A stretch of DNA of 64,000 nt from Methylotenera_A sp046594915 (GTDB lineage: Bacteria > Pseudomonadota > Gammaproteobacteria > Burkholderiales > Methylophilaceae), in the NCBI GenBank assembly GCA_046594915.1, contig JBKJRC010000004.1, positions 1-64,000 on the forward strand, read 5' to 3'. Of the stretch, positions 1-8,655 are shown piece after piece (the stretch's first letter is position 1; each line of letters starts with the position of its first letter). The notes beneath the pieces were generated by a model. It ran no database searches. It was not told the DNA's origin and saw nothing but the letters and a program-made list of their open reading frames with translations. The position numbers and the translations under genes were made by a program.

Positions 1-54
1 CTCAGAGAGAACGGATTTACAGTCCGTCGCCTTTAACCACTCGGCCACCCCTCC
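1..54 (-). tRNA. tyrU: tRNA-Tyr (GUA), cut by the window edge
   Basis: Read on the minus strand the gene begins GGAGGGGTGGCCGAGTGG, a typical class II acceptor and D arm. The anticodon stem-loop ACGGA-CTGTAAA-TCCGT gives anticodon GUA. The long variable arm, T arm and 3' end lie beyond the left edge. It lies downstream of tRNA-Thr(UGU) on the same strand. This is the start of the thrU-tyrU-glyT-thrT-tufB order, so tRNA-Gly, tRNA-Thr and an elongation factor Tu gene are expected just outside the window. Confidence 0.93.
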
Positions 55-198
55 TAACCGAACCCGCGATTATGCTGATTTTTTGACATGCTGTCAAACA
101 AATTGAGCAAATATTTAACGATTAAAGCCTAGTGCATTTTGTATTAAAAACGGCACACCAAGAACTATTAAACGCCAGATGGATGTTGAGTGAGAATT

Positions 199-274
199 TG
201 GTGCCGGATGTCGGAATCGAACTGACGACCTTCGCATTACAAGTGCGCTGCTCTACCAACTGAGCTAATCCGGC
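199..274 (-). tRNA. thrU: tRNA-Thr (UGU)
   Basis: This is a complete 76-nt cloverleaf on the minus strand with the 3' CCA encoded. Acceptor arms GCCGGAT and ATCCGGC pair, the D arm is AGCTCAGTTGGTAGAGC, the anticodon loop CTTGTAA gives UGU (Thr), and the T loop is GTTCGATTC. It is probably the first gene of a tRNA-tufB operon that continues to the left. Confidence 0.96.
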
Positions 275-291
275 TTTTTCTTGAAGGCGTG

Positions 292-297
292 ACTATA
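292..297 (-). promoter_or_regulatory. Candidate -10 element of the tRNA operon
   Basis: On the minus strand TATAGT lies about 18 bases upstream of the mature tRNA-Thr 5' end. It is followed by a GC-rich stretch (CACGCC), like the discriminators of stringently controlled stable RNA promoters. No good -35 box was found at 16-18 bp, so this is a weak call. Confidence 0.3.
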
Positions 298-383
298 ACA
301 ATTTTATTTATTAACGCCTAGCCCTTTTCAGCAAATAAATGATTATTTTTGGCATTTATTTTCTGTTAATTTACTTATAGCAC

Positions 384-812
384 TTACTTAACAATCGTTA
401 AAGTTGGCTTGTTTTTCTTCAATGCGTCCGCCGATTGCTGTGACGGAGTTTTTGGCGCAATATCAGCATCCGTAGCAGCTAGGATATTGTTTACATCCAC
501 TTCAAAAAACATACCTTGTCCATTTTCTCTGGCAAAAATACCTTTAACTGCGCCCATCGGCACATAAATATTTTGCGATACGCCGCTAAAGCGCGCAGAA
601 AACACAATCGCTTCGTTATCCAGATGCAAATCTTTGGTTGCCGAATGGTTAAGATTTAGCACGATTTCACCGTCTTTTACAAACGCCACTGGAACCCGCG
701 TTTGTTGATTAACGGCAACTAGCAAATGCGGGGTTAAATGGTTATCCACGCACCACTCATGAATGGCACGAATCATATAGGGCTTGGTGGATATTAAGTC
801 ACTCATCGGCAT
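384..812 (-). CDS. sspB: ClpXP protease specificity-enhancing factor SspB
   Basis: This is an adaptor that binds the SsrA degradation tag on stalled-ribosome products and delivers them to ClpXP. The 142-residue protein has the conserved N-terminal stretch around KPYMIRAIHEWC, a beta-rich substrate-binding body, an acidic/polar linker, and a C-terminal KPTLTIVK. That end matches the ClpX-binding tail of SspB (RPALRVVK in E. coli). An alternative start two codons in (base 806) gives MSDL, the usual N terminus of the family. It lies downstream of sspA, as in most beta- and gammaproteobacteria. Confidence 0.92.
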   Translation of the reverse strand: MPMSDLISTKPYMIRAIHEWCVDNHLTPHLLVAVNQQTRVPVAFVKDGEIVLNLNHSATKDLHLDNEAIVFSARFSGVSQNIYVPMGAVKGIFARENGQGMFFEVDVNNILAATDADIAPKTPSQQSADALKKNKPTLTIVK

Positions 813-951
813 TTAACCTTACCAAATATTTGAAATGTTTAAACCAGACTGGCGTGCGATAAAATCGTAATAGCAATATATGCGTAATAAAGTTTATTCA
901 AAATCAACAATTAACTTTATTGCTTAACAAGTGTTAACGACAATATTGCTA

Positions 952-1551
952 CTATTTACGCATGGCTTTTTCTGACGGCGTCATCGCTTCTGCATACAGC
1001 GGACGCGAAAATAGGCGTTCTGCATATTTAAGTAACGGCGCAGCCTGATTGGATAATTCAATGCCGTAATGACCTAAACGCCACAATAATGGTGTTACTG
1101 CAACATCCAGCATAGAGTAATCATCGCCCAGCAAATAGTTTTGCTTGCTGAAAATTGGCACAATCTGCGTTAAATTATCGCGAATGGTTTTGCGTGCTTT
1201 ATCGGCAATTTCCTCATTATCCGATTCCACATCCTTAATATGATCGAACAAATCTTTTTCAAAATTGTACAAAAACAATCTCGCTCTGGCGCGCATTACC
1301 GGGTCGGCTGGCATTAATTGTGGGTGCGGAAAGCGCTCATCAATATATTCATTAATAATGTTTGCTTCACTTAACACTAAATCTCGCTCAACTAATACTG
1401 GTACTGCGTTATACGGATTCAATACGGCCAAATCTTCTGGTTTATTGGCCAAATCCACGTCAATCACTTCAAAATCCATGCCTTTTTCGTATAGCACAAT
1501 GCGGCAACGATGACTAAATGGATCAACCGTACCTGAGTATAATTTCATCAT
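952..1551 (-). CDS. sspA: Stringent starvation protein A (GST-like RNA polymerase-associated protein)
   Basis: This 199-residue protein has a glutathione S-transferase fold: an N-terminal thioredoxin-like half (MKLYSGTVDPFSHRCRIVL, with the cis-Pro region NAVPVLV and the SEANIINEYI helix) and an all-helical C-terminal half. In E. coli SspA binds RNA polymerase and acts in stress and acid tolerance. It is not known as an active transferase. The start has two consecutive Met codons and the second (1548) is equally likely. It sits between petC and sspB, the usual betaproteobacterial order of bc1 genes followed by sspA-sspB. Confidence 0.93.
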   Translation of the reverse strand: MMKLYSGTVDPFSHRCRIVLYEKGMDFEVIDVDLANKPEDLAVLNPYNAVPVLVERDLVLSEANIINEYIDERFPHPQLMPADPVMRARARLFLYNFEKDLFDHIKDVESDNEEIADKARKTIRDNLTQIVPIFSKQNYLLGDDYSMLDVAVTPLLWRLGHYGIELSNQAAPLLKYAERLFSRPLYAEAMTPSEKAMRK

Positions 1552-1625
1552 AATCTTTGTTTCTTTCTTAATTAGAAATGCGTTTTAATAATTAGTATGT
1601 TTGTATTTCTATTTAACTGTAAAAC

Positions 1626-2333
1626 TTACTTAATATCTTTCCAGTACTCATTTTTAAGCTTTTTAGCCATCACCAAAAGCACACCTAAAAACAGCAACAC
1701 CCACCAACCCACGTGCTTGCGGTTTTGTTTGCCTGGCTCTGCCATAAACGCGAGATAGTTGGTTAAATCACCCACGAAAGCATTGTATTCAGAGGGCGAT
1801 AACTTGCCCGGCTTTACCAGCTCTAATCGATGCGTTTCATGATTCAACACTTGCTCACCTTGCAACTCATATAACACATGCGGCATGGCTACTTTTGGAT
1901 ACACTGTGTTGTTCCAACCTGTTGGCGTTGTGCTATCACGGTAAAAACCACGCATATAGGCATACACCCAATCTGCACCGCGCGCGCGCACTTCTACCGA
2001 CAAATCAGGCGGTGTGACACCAAACCATTTTTTAGCTTCCACTGGATCCATCGATATTTGCATGGTGTCGCCGATTTTTTCACCTGCAAACAGCAAATTA
2101 TCTTTAATTTGCTTTTCGGTAAAACCAATATCCACCAAGCGGTTGTAACGCATATATTTTGCACTATGACAATTAAGGCAATAATTCACAAAAGTATGCG
2201 CGCCACGTTGTAATGACGCTTGATTTGTTGGATCAATCGGCGCTTTCACGCTAATTTCAAATTCATTTGCCAGCGCGATAATTGGCAAAAAAGCCAGTAA
2301 GGTGAATAGTTTTTTCATGTAAGATTTTTTCAT
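1626..2333 (-). CDS. petC: Ubiquinol-cytochrome c reductase, cytochrome c1 subunit
   Basis: This subunit carries electrons from the Rieske cluster to soluble cytochrome c in the bc1 complex. An N-terminal signal sequence (hydrophobic stretch near residues 9-22) precedes the single haem-binding motif C52-L-N-C55-H56. A Met ligand candidate lies in AMPHVLYEL, and one C-terminal membrane anchor (about residues 209-226) is followed by lysines. It starts one base after the petB stop codon, which suggests coupled translation. An alternative start is Met6. Haem attachment depends on ResB/CcsB, encoded at 26327-29482. Confidence 0.95.
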   Translation of the reverse strand: MKKSYMKKLFTLLAFLPIIALANEFEISVKAPIDPTNQASLQRGAHTFVNYCLNCHSAKYMRYNRLVDIGFTEKQIKDNLLFAGEKIGDTMQISMDPVEAKKWFGVTPPDLSVEVRARGADWVYAYMRGFYRDSTTPTGWNNTVYPKVAMPHVLYELQGEQVLNHETHRLELVKPGKLSPSEYNAFVGDLTNYLAFMAEPGKQNRKHVGWWVLLFLGVLLVMAKKLKNEYWKDIK

Positions 2334-2334
2334 A

Positions 2335-3651
2335 TCAACCAGTCACCCTTTCTGGCACAGGCTTGGTTTTATCTTTTGCAGTAAACCAAGGCATTAAGAT
2401 AAAAAACAAGAAATAAATCGCAGTAAAAAAGCGTGCAATTACCGTGGCGCGGTCTGCGCCACCTAACCAAGCACCAAATTGTCCCCACACGTTAGATGGA
2501 ACCGTACCCAAATAACCCAAAATCAAGAAACTCACTACAAATGCTGCAAGCCATTTTTTATACAGCGCACCGCGATAGCGAATCGATTTCACTGGGCTTT
2601 TATCTAACCACGGCAATAAGGCAAATATCATCACTGATAAACCCATCGCTGCCACACCGGGAAACTGTGAATTCATAATTGGCGGTACCGCGCGCAGTAT
2701 TGAGTAATATGGTGTGAAATACCACACTGGTGCAATGTGCGCAGGCGTTTTCAGTGGATCTGCTGGAATAAAATTATTGGCCTCAATAAAATAGCCGCCC
2801 ATTTCTGGCGCAAAAAACAAGATGCTGGCAAATACGATTAAAAATACCATTAAGCCGACTAAATCTTTAACCGTGTAATAAGGATGAAACGGAATGCCAT
2901 CTAAAGGAATGCCCGTTTTTTTATCTTTTTTGGCTTTGATTTCGATGCCATCTGGATTATTTGAACCCACTTCGTGCAAAGCAACTAAATGCACAGCCAC
3001 TAAGCCAGCCAGCACAAACGGCAGCGCAATCACGTGAAAGGCGAAAAAGCGGTTTAAAGTTGCGTCTGAAATTAGATAATCACCGCGTAGCCATTCTGAT
3101 AAATCGGGCCCGATAAACGGAATGGTCGCAAATAAGTTCACAATCACTTGCGCGCCCCAGTAAGACATTTGACCCCAAGGCAATAGATAGCCAAAAAACG
3201 CTTCGCCCATCAATACCAAGAAAATACCCACGCCGAACAGCCAGATTAACTCTCTAGGATTTCGGTAAGAACCGTAAATCAGCCCACGGAACATATGCAA
3301 ATAAATCACTACAAAAAACATGGAAGCGCCTGTAGAGTGCATATAGCGGATGATATTGCCGCCAAATACATCGCGCATAATGTATTCAACCGAAGCAAAT
3401 GCTTGTTGCGCATCTGGCTTGTAATGCATGGTTAAGAAAATACCAGTGACGATTTGCAACACCAATATTAACAAAGCCAGTGAGCCAAAAAAGTACCAGA
3501 AGTTAAAGTTTTTTGGGGCGTAATATTCGGTTAAGTGCGCCTTAACAAAGCTGGATACGGGCAGCCTTGCGTCTACCCAAGCCATTAAACCTTTAGCTTC
3601 TGCTTGATTTGGCTGTGTTTCTTGATTTGATTGTGTTTTATGTTGAGCCAT
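2335..3651 (-). CDS. petB: Ubiquinol-cytochrome c reductase, cytochrome b subunit
   Basis: This is the membrane subunit of bc1 carrying the two b haems and the quinol sites. The 438 residues have the expected set of transmembrane helices. Paired haem-ligand histidines lie in the YMHSTGASMF...IYLHMF and FFAFHVIALPF...VHLVALHEVG regions. The Qo-site loop reads PVWY instead of the mitochondrial PEWY, a variant known in some proteobacterial groups. It is the middle gene of petA-petB-petC, with 2 bases or fewer between genes. Confidence 0.96.
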   Translation of the reverse strand: MAQHKTQSNQETQPNQAEAKGLMAWVDARLPVSSFVKAHLTEYYAPKNFNFWYFFGSLALLILVLQIVTGIFLTMHYKPDAQQAFASVEYIMRDVFGGNIIRYMHSTGASMFFVVIYLHMFRGLIYGSYRNPRELIWLFGVGIFLVLMGEAFFGYLLPWGQMSYWGAQVIVNLFATIPFIGPDLSEWLRGDYLISDATLNRFFAFHVIALPFVLAGLVAVHLVALHEVGSNNPDGIEIKAKKDKKTGIPLDGIPFHPYYTVKDLVGLMVFLIVFASILFFAPEMGGYFIEANNFIPADPLKTPAHIAPVWYFTPYYSILRAVPPIMNSQFPGVAAMGLSVMIFALLPWLDKSPVKSIRYRGALYKKWLAAFVVSFLILGYLGTVPSNVWGQFGAWLGGADRATVIARFFTAIYFLFFILMPWFTAKDKTKPVPERVTG

Positions 3652-3653
3652 GA

Positions 3654-4304
3654 TTACGCTTCAGCCTTTGCATCAACACCAATTAGCAGAGTTGTTTCGG
3701 TTAAATATTGATAGGGCGGAACCACCAAATTGATTGGTGCGGGCGAGCCTTTAAATACGCGGCCTGCCAAATCAAACTTAGAGCCGTGACAAGGACAGAA
3801 AAACCCGCCAGTCCAATTTTCACCCATATCGCCGCCAGCCTGCAATTTCGCAGTGGGCGAGCAGCCAAGGTGTGTGCAAATACCGACTACCACCGCCATA
3901 TTAGGCTTGATTGAACGACTACTATTTTTGCAGTAGGCAGGTTGCTGTGGCACCTTGCAATTAGGGTCTGATAACTCATCATCATGTTTTGCCAGTTCTG
4001 CCGTCATCTCATCGGTGCGATTAATAATCCACACTGGCTGGCCGCGCCATTCGGCAGTCATCATACTGCCTGGCTGAATTTTGCTGATATCCACTTCGAC
4101 TGGCGCACCTGCCGCTTTTGCGCGCTCACTTGGCATCATGCTACCGACGAATGGAACTGCAACTGCTGCTGCGCCCAAGGCCCCAACACCTGCGGTTGCC
4201 GCAATTAAAAATTTACGCTTATGTTGATTGACAGCCGAAGGCGCAGAGAATGATAAATTATTCTCATTGCTCGCGTATTCATTGTCAATTTTGTTGTCTG
4301 ACAT
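3654..4304 (-). CDS. petA: Ubiquinol-cytochrome c reductase, Rieske iron-sulfur subunit
   Basis: This subunit carries the [2Fe-2S] cluster that takes electrons from ubiquinol. The two cluster motifs CTHLGC and CPCHGS are present, about 25-30 residues apart. The N-terminal membrane anchor (about residues 32-55) is preceded by K29-R30-K31-F32-L33, a Tat-like signal in which the first arginine of the usual RR pair is lysine. A good ribosome binding site (AAAGGA) lies upstream. It is the first gene of petABC, with a promoter candidate at 4387-4415. Confidence 0.95.
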   Translation of the reverse strand: MSDNKIDNEYASNENNLSFSAPSAVNQHKRKFLIAATAGVGALGAAAVAVPFVGSMMPSERAKAAGAPVEVDISKIQPGSMMTAEWRGQPVWIINRTDEMTAELAKHDDELSDPNCKVPQQPAYCKNSSRSIKPNMAVVVGICTHLGCSPTAKLQAGGDMGENWTGGFFCPCHGSKFDLAGRVFKGSPAPINLVVPPYQYLTETTLLIGVDAKAEA

Positions 4305-4386
4305 TTTTATCCTTTAACTTACCTTTTTGAGGTAATTTTGTTAATAATGGTGCTTAAGTCAATCGTGGTTAATTGCAAAGCGCATG

Positions 4387-4415
4387 ATTATACAATTTTT
4401 TGCAAAATAAACCAA
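4387..4415 (-). promoter_or_regulatory. Sigma-70-type promoter for petABC
   Basis: On the minus strand a perfect -10 box TATAAT (4387-4392) lies 17 bp from a weak -35 candidate TTGGTT (4410-4415). It is upstream of petA in the gap between petA and the Nif3-like gene. The -10 match is strong and the -35 box is poor. Confidence 0.5.
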
Positions 4416-4469
4416 ATTTAATTGTATAAGTAATTGAAATAAAACGGTTAATATTACCTACGACTAAAC

Positions 4470-5231
4470 TCAAACAGGGTTATCACAATCAATAAACGTA
4501 TGCGTTAACCCAAATTTATGGGCCAAATGTTCACCTAAAGCTTGTATGCCGTAACGTTCTGTGGCGTGATGGCCTGCTGCTATATAAGACACGCCTGTTT
4601 CGCGCGCAATATGCACAGTCGGTTCAGAAATCTCTCCGCTAATGTATGCATCCACACCAGCAGCAACCGCTTGTTCGATATAACCTTGCGCAGCACCCGT
4701 ACATAACGCAACTTTTTGCACCGTTTGTGTTAAATCGCCAATCACTTGCGCTGAACGGTTGAGCTTTAAACTAATCATTTCTGCAAAATCTTGGAGTGAT
4801 TGCGGCTGACTTAATTCCGCTAATAGCAGTATATTTGGCTCATTTTTATTTTTCTGCCCTGTCCAACCGGTCGCTTTAAGATTTAATTTTTTCGCCAACA
4901 TCACGTTATTGCCAAATTCCGTATGTGCATCCAAGGGCAAATGATAGGCAAGCAAACTGATATCATGTTGCAACAAAAGCTGAATGCGGCGCTTTTTAAT
5001 GCCAATTATTGGTAGTAATTCGCCACGCCAGAAATAACCGTGATGCACCAATATCGCATCTGCTTTCAGCGCCAACGCGGCTTCTAATAAATCATAACTG
5101 GCAGTAACACCCGTCACAATTCGCTGTACTTCTGATTTGCCTTCAACCTGCAAGCCATTTGGACAATAATCATTAAATTGTTCTGGCTGCAATAATTGGC
5201 TTAAATAAGTGGTTAAGTCATTTAATTTCAT
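4470..5231 (-). CDS. Nif3-like dinuclear metal center protein (YbgI family)
   Basis: The 253 residues match the Nif3/YbgI family, a toroidal hexameric metal-binding protein of uncertain substrate. It is often annotated as GTP cyclohydrolase I type 2, but this role is not well established. Metal-ligand motifs are visible in HHGYFWRGE (about residue 63) and GHHATERYG near the C terminus. The N-terminal NGLQVEG is also a family hallmark. It is divergent from the htrA gene and precedes petABC on the same strand, a recurrent betaproteobacterial neighbourhood. Confidence 0.88.
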   Translation of the reverse strand: MKLNDLTTYLSQLLQPEQFNDYCPNGLQVEGKSEVQRIVTGVTASYDLLEAALALKADAILVHHGYFWRGELLPIIGIKKRRIQLLLQHDISLLAYHLPLDAHTEFGNNVMLAKKLNLKATGWTGQKNKNEPNILLLAELSQPQSLQDFAEMISLKLNRSAQVIGDLTQTVQKVALCTGAAQGYIEQAVAAGVDAYISGEISEPTVHIARETGVSYIAAGHHATERYGIQALGEHLAHKFGLTHTFIDCDNPV

Positions 5232-5289
5232 GCGTGTTCACCGTTATTTCCCCTATACTTATATGCCTATTATTTTAACAGTTAATCAC

Positions 5290-6450
5290 ATGCAAAGAAT
5301 CTGGCTTATTTTTGCGCAATCTGTCACTGCCTGCCTAGGCCTGCTATTTGTATTGCGCCTATTCTATCCGCAACTATTAAGCACTTCGCAAGAGCCAATC
5401 GTTATTCGGCAGGTACAGTCAAACCCGGCCAAAACATCAGGCCAAATAGGTAGTTATAGCAATGCGGCCAAAAAAGCCATGCCTGCGGTGGTCAATATTT
5501 TCACTTCCAGCCAAAAAGCTGTTGTTAATCCGCATCAACAATATAAAGACGACCCTTTATTCAGGCATTTTTTTGGCGATCAGCTAGAAGATGAAAATGA
5601 ACAGCCAGAAAGCAGCTTGGGCAGTGGCGTAATTGTGAGTGACCAAGGCTTAATTTTAACCAATGACCATGTAGTCGCCAGCGCAGATGAAATTGAAATT
5701 TTGCTGTCTGATGGCAGAAAATTACCCGCGCAAGTAGTTGGCTCAGATCCAGAAACCGATTTAGCTGTCATCAAAGTGGATGCACAAAATTTACCGTCAA
5801 TCACGTTTGCGGCATCGGATACACTCGATGTAGGCGATGTGGTTTTGGCAATTGGCAATCCTTTTGGCGTTGGCCAAACCGTTACGCAGGGTATTGTCAG
5901 CGCGCTTGGGCGCAATCACTTGGGCATCAATACCTATGAAAATTTTATTCAAACCGACGCTTCTATTAATCCAGGCAATTCTGGCGGCGCATTGATTGAT
6001 ACGCAAGGTAATCTGGTGGGCATTAACAGCGCAATTTATTCCCGTAGCGGCGGCTCGATGGGGATTGGTTTTGCCATACCAGCCAGCCTAGCCAAGCAAG
6101 TGATGGAACAAATTGCGTCGAATGGCTCTGTCACCAGAGGCTGGATTGGTATTGAAGCGCAAGATATTACGCCTGAGTTGGCTGAGTCATTTAAACTCAA
6201 CGTTGCAGAAGGTTCGCTGATTGCTGGCGTGTTGCGCGGCAGCCCTGCCGATGCTGCTGGTATTAAGTCAGGTGATGTCTTATTGGCGATTAACAATCGC
6301 CCTGTCACCGATAGTAGCGGCATGCTAAATATTATTGCGGTGTTAAAACCCAATGAAAAAGCTGTATTAACCATTGTTAGGTCAGGCAAAGAAATTAAAA
6401 TTCCTGTGATTATTGGCAAAAGACCCAAGCAAACAGCAGCAAAAAGATAA
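5290..6450 (+). CDS. Membrane-anchored HtrA-family serine protease (DegS/AlgW-like)
   Basis: This is a periplasmic trypsin-like protease with one PDZ domain. From the chosen ATG the protein has 387 residues: an N-terminal membrane anchor (about 5-27) and a protease domain with triad H127 (TNDHVV), D157 (ETDLAVIKV) and S231 (GNSGGALID). A single PDZ domain follows (about 285-375). The single PDZ and the anchor resemble DegS/AlgW, which cleave anti-sigma factors, but the substrate here is unknown. Longer in-frame starts at 5209 and 5263 exist. 5209 would overlap the divergent Nif3-like gene, so the Met just before the hydrophobic helix was chosen. Confidence 0.85.
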   Translation: MQRIWLIFAQSVTACLGLLFVLRLFYPQLLSTSQEPIVIRQVQSNPAKTSGQIGSYSNAAKKAMPAVVNIFTSSQKAVVNPHQQYKDDPLFRHFFGDQLEDENEQPESSLGSGVIVSDQGLILTNDHVVASADEIEILLSDGRKLPAQVVGSDPETDLAVIKVDAQNLPSITFAASDTLDVGDVVLAIGNPFGVGQTVTQGIVSALGRNHLGINTYENFIQTDASINPGNSGGALIDTQGNLVGINSAIYSRSGGSMGIGFAIPASLAKQVMEQIASNGSVTRGWIGIEAQDITPELAESFKLNVAEGSLIAGVLRGSPADAAGIKSGDVLLAINNRPVTDSSGMLNIIAVLKPNEKAVLTIVRSGKEIKIPVIIGKRPKQTAAKR

Positions 6451-6500
6451 GTTAACCAGTTTAGCCAGCTAGTTTCTACCGAGCTTCTGGTGGAATTGAT

Positions 6501-7235
6501 TTAGGCTTTTATGGAGTTAGATTTTGGTGTGGAATAGCGCGCGACCACGATGCCCAACTCATATAATAACCATAATGGCACTGCCAGCATAAACTGCGAA
6601 ATAATATCGGGCGGCGTAAAAATAGCGCCTAGTATAAAAGCACCAACAATCACGTAACTGCGCGCTTCTTTCAGTTGTGCCACACTCACCCAACCAAATC
6701 TCGCGATCAACACAACCGCAATTGGCACTTCAAATGCTAAGCCAAACGCCATAAATAGCGTAATGACGAAGTCTAAATACTCGCCAATATCGGTCATCAC
6801 CGAAACGCCGACTGGTGCACTGCTGACAATAAACCCAAATACGGTTGGAAACACCGCAAAGTAGGCAAATGCCATACCAGTGATAAATAATAAAGTACTT
6901 GCCGTAATCACTGGCACCATTAATTTTTTTTCGTGATTATATAAGCCAGGCGATACAAACGCCCAAATTTGGTACAAGGTATGCGGCAGAGAAATGACGA
7001 ACGCTGTCATCATTGCTACTTTCATCGGCACAAAAAATGGCGTTGTCACAGCAGTGGCAATCATTTGCCCGCCAGCTGGCAACTTGGCTAACATTGGCGC
7101 AGCCAACAAGGCATAAATTTTATTCGCAAATGGAAATAAGCCAATAAATACCAGCACAAAACCCAGCACTATTTTAAGCAGGCGATTGCGCAACTCAACT
7201 AAGTGAGAAATAAACGATTCTGTTGGGGTTGGCAC
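6501..7235 (-). CDS. tatC: Sec-independent protein translocase TatC
   Basis: This is the polytopic receptor of the twin-arginine translocase, which recognises Tat signal peptides of folded exported proteins. The 244 residues have six predicted membrane helices. The N terminus carries FISHLVELRNRLLK, the classic TatC start with the conserved Glu-Leu-Arg, and the P-F-x-F-A periplasmic regions are present. It is the last gene of tatA-tatB-tatC and converges on the htrA gene. The Rieske protein PetA is one expected substrate in this window. Confidence 0.96.
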   Translation of the reverse strand: MPTPTESFISHLVELRNRLLKIVLGFVLVFIGLFPFANKIYALLAAPMLAKLPAGGQMIATAVTTPFFVPMKVAMMTAFVISLPHTLYQIWAFVSPGLYNHEKKLMVPVITASTLLFITGMAFAYFAVFPTVFGFIVSSAPVGVSVMTDIGEYLDFVITLFMAFGLAFEVPIAVVLIARFGWVSVAQLKEARSYVIVGAFILGAIFTPPDIISQFMLAVPLWLLYELGIVVARYSTPKSNSIKA

Positions 7236-7240
7236 GCCGA

Positions 7241-7684
7241 TTAAGCCTCAACCTGTTTGATTTTTTTAACAACTTTTTTGACCGCTTTTTTTGGCTCAGC
7301 GTTGTCTGCCAGAGTATTGCTTGATTTAGCCACAGTAGATTTTGCCTTGGCCGTACGTGGTTTGCGTACCATTTTTTGCACGCTTTTTGCGTGGTTTGAT
7401 ACGGTCTGGTCTTTGCCGCCAATAGAATTTTCAGCGACTGTAACCTGGTGCTGAATATTTGTTTGCGCGGTTTCTACCGATTGTTTGATTTCTTGCTGTA
7501 ATTTTTGCAGTTCTTCAAAGCGCAGTTCGCGATTCACTTCTTCTTTTACTTGCCCCACATAACGCTGCATGCGCCCCATTAAAGCGCCAATCGTGCGTGC
7601 AACTTTTGGTAATTTTTCTGGCCCGATGACCAGCAAAGCAATGACTGCAATCACCAGTAATTCAGAAAATGAAATATCAAACAC
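7241..7684 (-). CDS. tatB: Sec-independent protein translocase TatB
   Basis: The 147 residues start with MFDISFSELLVIAVIALLVIGPEKLP, the TatB signature of a short membrane helix with a conserved Glu, a GPEKLP hinge and an amphipathic helix. A variable basic tail follows, ending in an Ala/Lys-rich stretch. TatB forms the receptor complex with TatC. It lies 5 bases before tatC. Confidence 0.95.
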   Translation of the reverse strand: MFDISFSELLVIAVIALLVIGPEKLPKVARTIGALMGRMQRYVGQVKEEVNRELRFEELQKLQQEIKQSVETAQTNIQHQVTVAENSIGGKDQTVSNHAKSVQKMVRKPRTAKAKSTVAKSSNTLADNAEPKKAVKKVVKKIKQVEA

Positions 7685-7704
7685 GTTTAAATTCCATCAC
7701 GCGC

Positions 7705-7935
7705 TTATTGTTTGGTCTTATTGGTTACTTCGCCTTCAATCGTCGTACCAACATTTCCATTTTTAGCATCCGCCACTTGCTCATCTTTTTTATCTTGTTC
7801 GCTCTGCATGGCTTTTTTAAACTCATTCACTGCACCACCAACATCGCCACCCATATTGCGTAATTTTTTGGTGCCAAATATCAGCACCACAATTAGTAAA
7901 ACGATTAACCAATGCCATAAACTAAACGATCCCAT
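7705..7935 (-). CDS. tatA: Sec-independent protein translocase TatA
   Basis: This 76-residue pore-forming Tat subunit has an N-terminal helix (SLWHWLIVLLIVVLIFGTKKL) with the FGTKKLR hinge, then an amphipathic helix and a charged tail. A strong ribosome binding site (AGGAG) precedes the ATG. It is the first gene of tatABC and follows the HIT gene on the same strand. Confidence 0.95.
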   Translation of the reverse strand: MGSFSLWHWLIVLLIVVLIFGTKKLRNMGGDVGGAVNEFKKAMQSEQDKKDEQVADAKNGNVGTTIEGEVTNKTKQ

Positions 7936-7981
7936 AATGCACTCCTAAACTTAACTATAAAAATTCGACCATTTATTTGGG

Positions 7982-8320
7982 TTAACTATTTCCACCGCCA
8001 AATACATGCACGTGAATATGAAATACTTCCTGCCCACCTTCGCGACCTGTATTAATCAGTGTTTTAAACCCGACCAAACCTTGACTTTCTGCCAGCTTAG
8101 GTGCTAACAAAAGTGCTTTGCCTAATAACGATTGATGCGTCTCTGTACAATCTTTTAAAGTCTCAACGTGTAATTTTGGCACAATTAGAAAATGCACCTT
8201 TGCCATCGGCTTAATGTCATGAAAAGCGATAAAACTATCATCTTCATAGATTTTTTTAGCGGGAATATCGCCATCAATAATCTTACAAAAAATACACGAA
8301 TTATTATTTTCAGTGCTCAT
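7982..8320 (-). CDS. hinT: HIT family protein (HinT-like purine nucleoside phosphoramidase)
   Basis: The 112-residue protein has the histidine triad HIHVHVFGGG near the C terminus and CIFCKIIDGDIPAKKIYEDD at the N terminus, both hallmarks of the HinT group. Such enzymes hydrolyse AMP-lysine or AMP-amine phosphoramidates. It sits between hisE and tatA, a common betaproteobacterial arrangement. Confidence 0.92.
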   Translation of the reverse strand: MSTENNNSCIFCKIIDGDIPAKKIYEDDSFIAFHDIKPMAKVHFLIVPKLHVETLKDCTETHQSLLGKALLLAPKLAESQGLVGFKTLINTGREGGQEVFHIHVHVFGGGNS

Positions 8321-8337
8321 AGTGCTCTGGGCTAATT

Positions 8338-8655
8338 TTACTTAGCACGACTTTCTTTCTCAGCAATACCAGATAACCCTTCACGACGCGCTAACTCATC
8401 GAGTACGTCTTGCGGCTTTAAGCCAGCATGACTTAACATCACTAAAGTATGAAACCACAAGTCTGCTGTCTCATAAATAATCTCTTGTTTATTGCCGCCT
8501 TTAGCGGCAATCACTGTTTCAGTCGCTTCTTCACCAATTTTTTTCAGAATACTGTCCATGCCTTTGGCATACAATTTAGCTACATAAGACGAAGCGGGGT
8601 CAGCGCTTTTGCGCTGCTCTAACAATTCACTTAATCGGGCTAAAACATCATTCAT
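8338..8655 (-). CDS. hisE: Phosphoribosyl-ATP pyrophosphatase
   Basis: This is the second step of histidine synthesis, hydrolysing phosphoribosyl-ATP to phosphoribosyl-AMP. The 105-residue all-alpha protein of the MazG-like superfamily has the motif KKIGEEATETVIAAK, with the acidic metal ligands, and the ETADLWFHTLVML helix. HisE is separate from HisI here, not fused as in enterobacteria. Its start overlaps the hisI stop by 8 bases, consistent with one operon. Confidence 0.95.
   Translation of the reverse strand: MNDVLARLSELLEQRKSADPASSYVAKLYAKGMDSILKKIGEEATETVIAAKGGNKQEIIYETADLWFHTLVMLSHAGLKPQDVLDELARREGLSGIAEKESRAK

Noticed and set aside
1..274. tRNA pair as an integration site for a mobile element
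   Set aside because: No integrase, repeated tRNA end or phage gene lies beside them. The order matches the ordinary tRNA-tufB operon.
2695..2720. PVWY in cytochrome b as a novel Qo-site change
   Set aside because: PVWY variants are already known in beta- and gammaproteobacterial cytochrome b, so this is not new.
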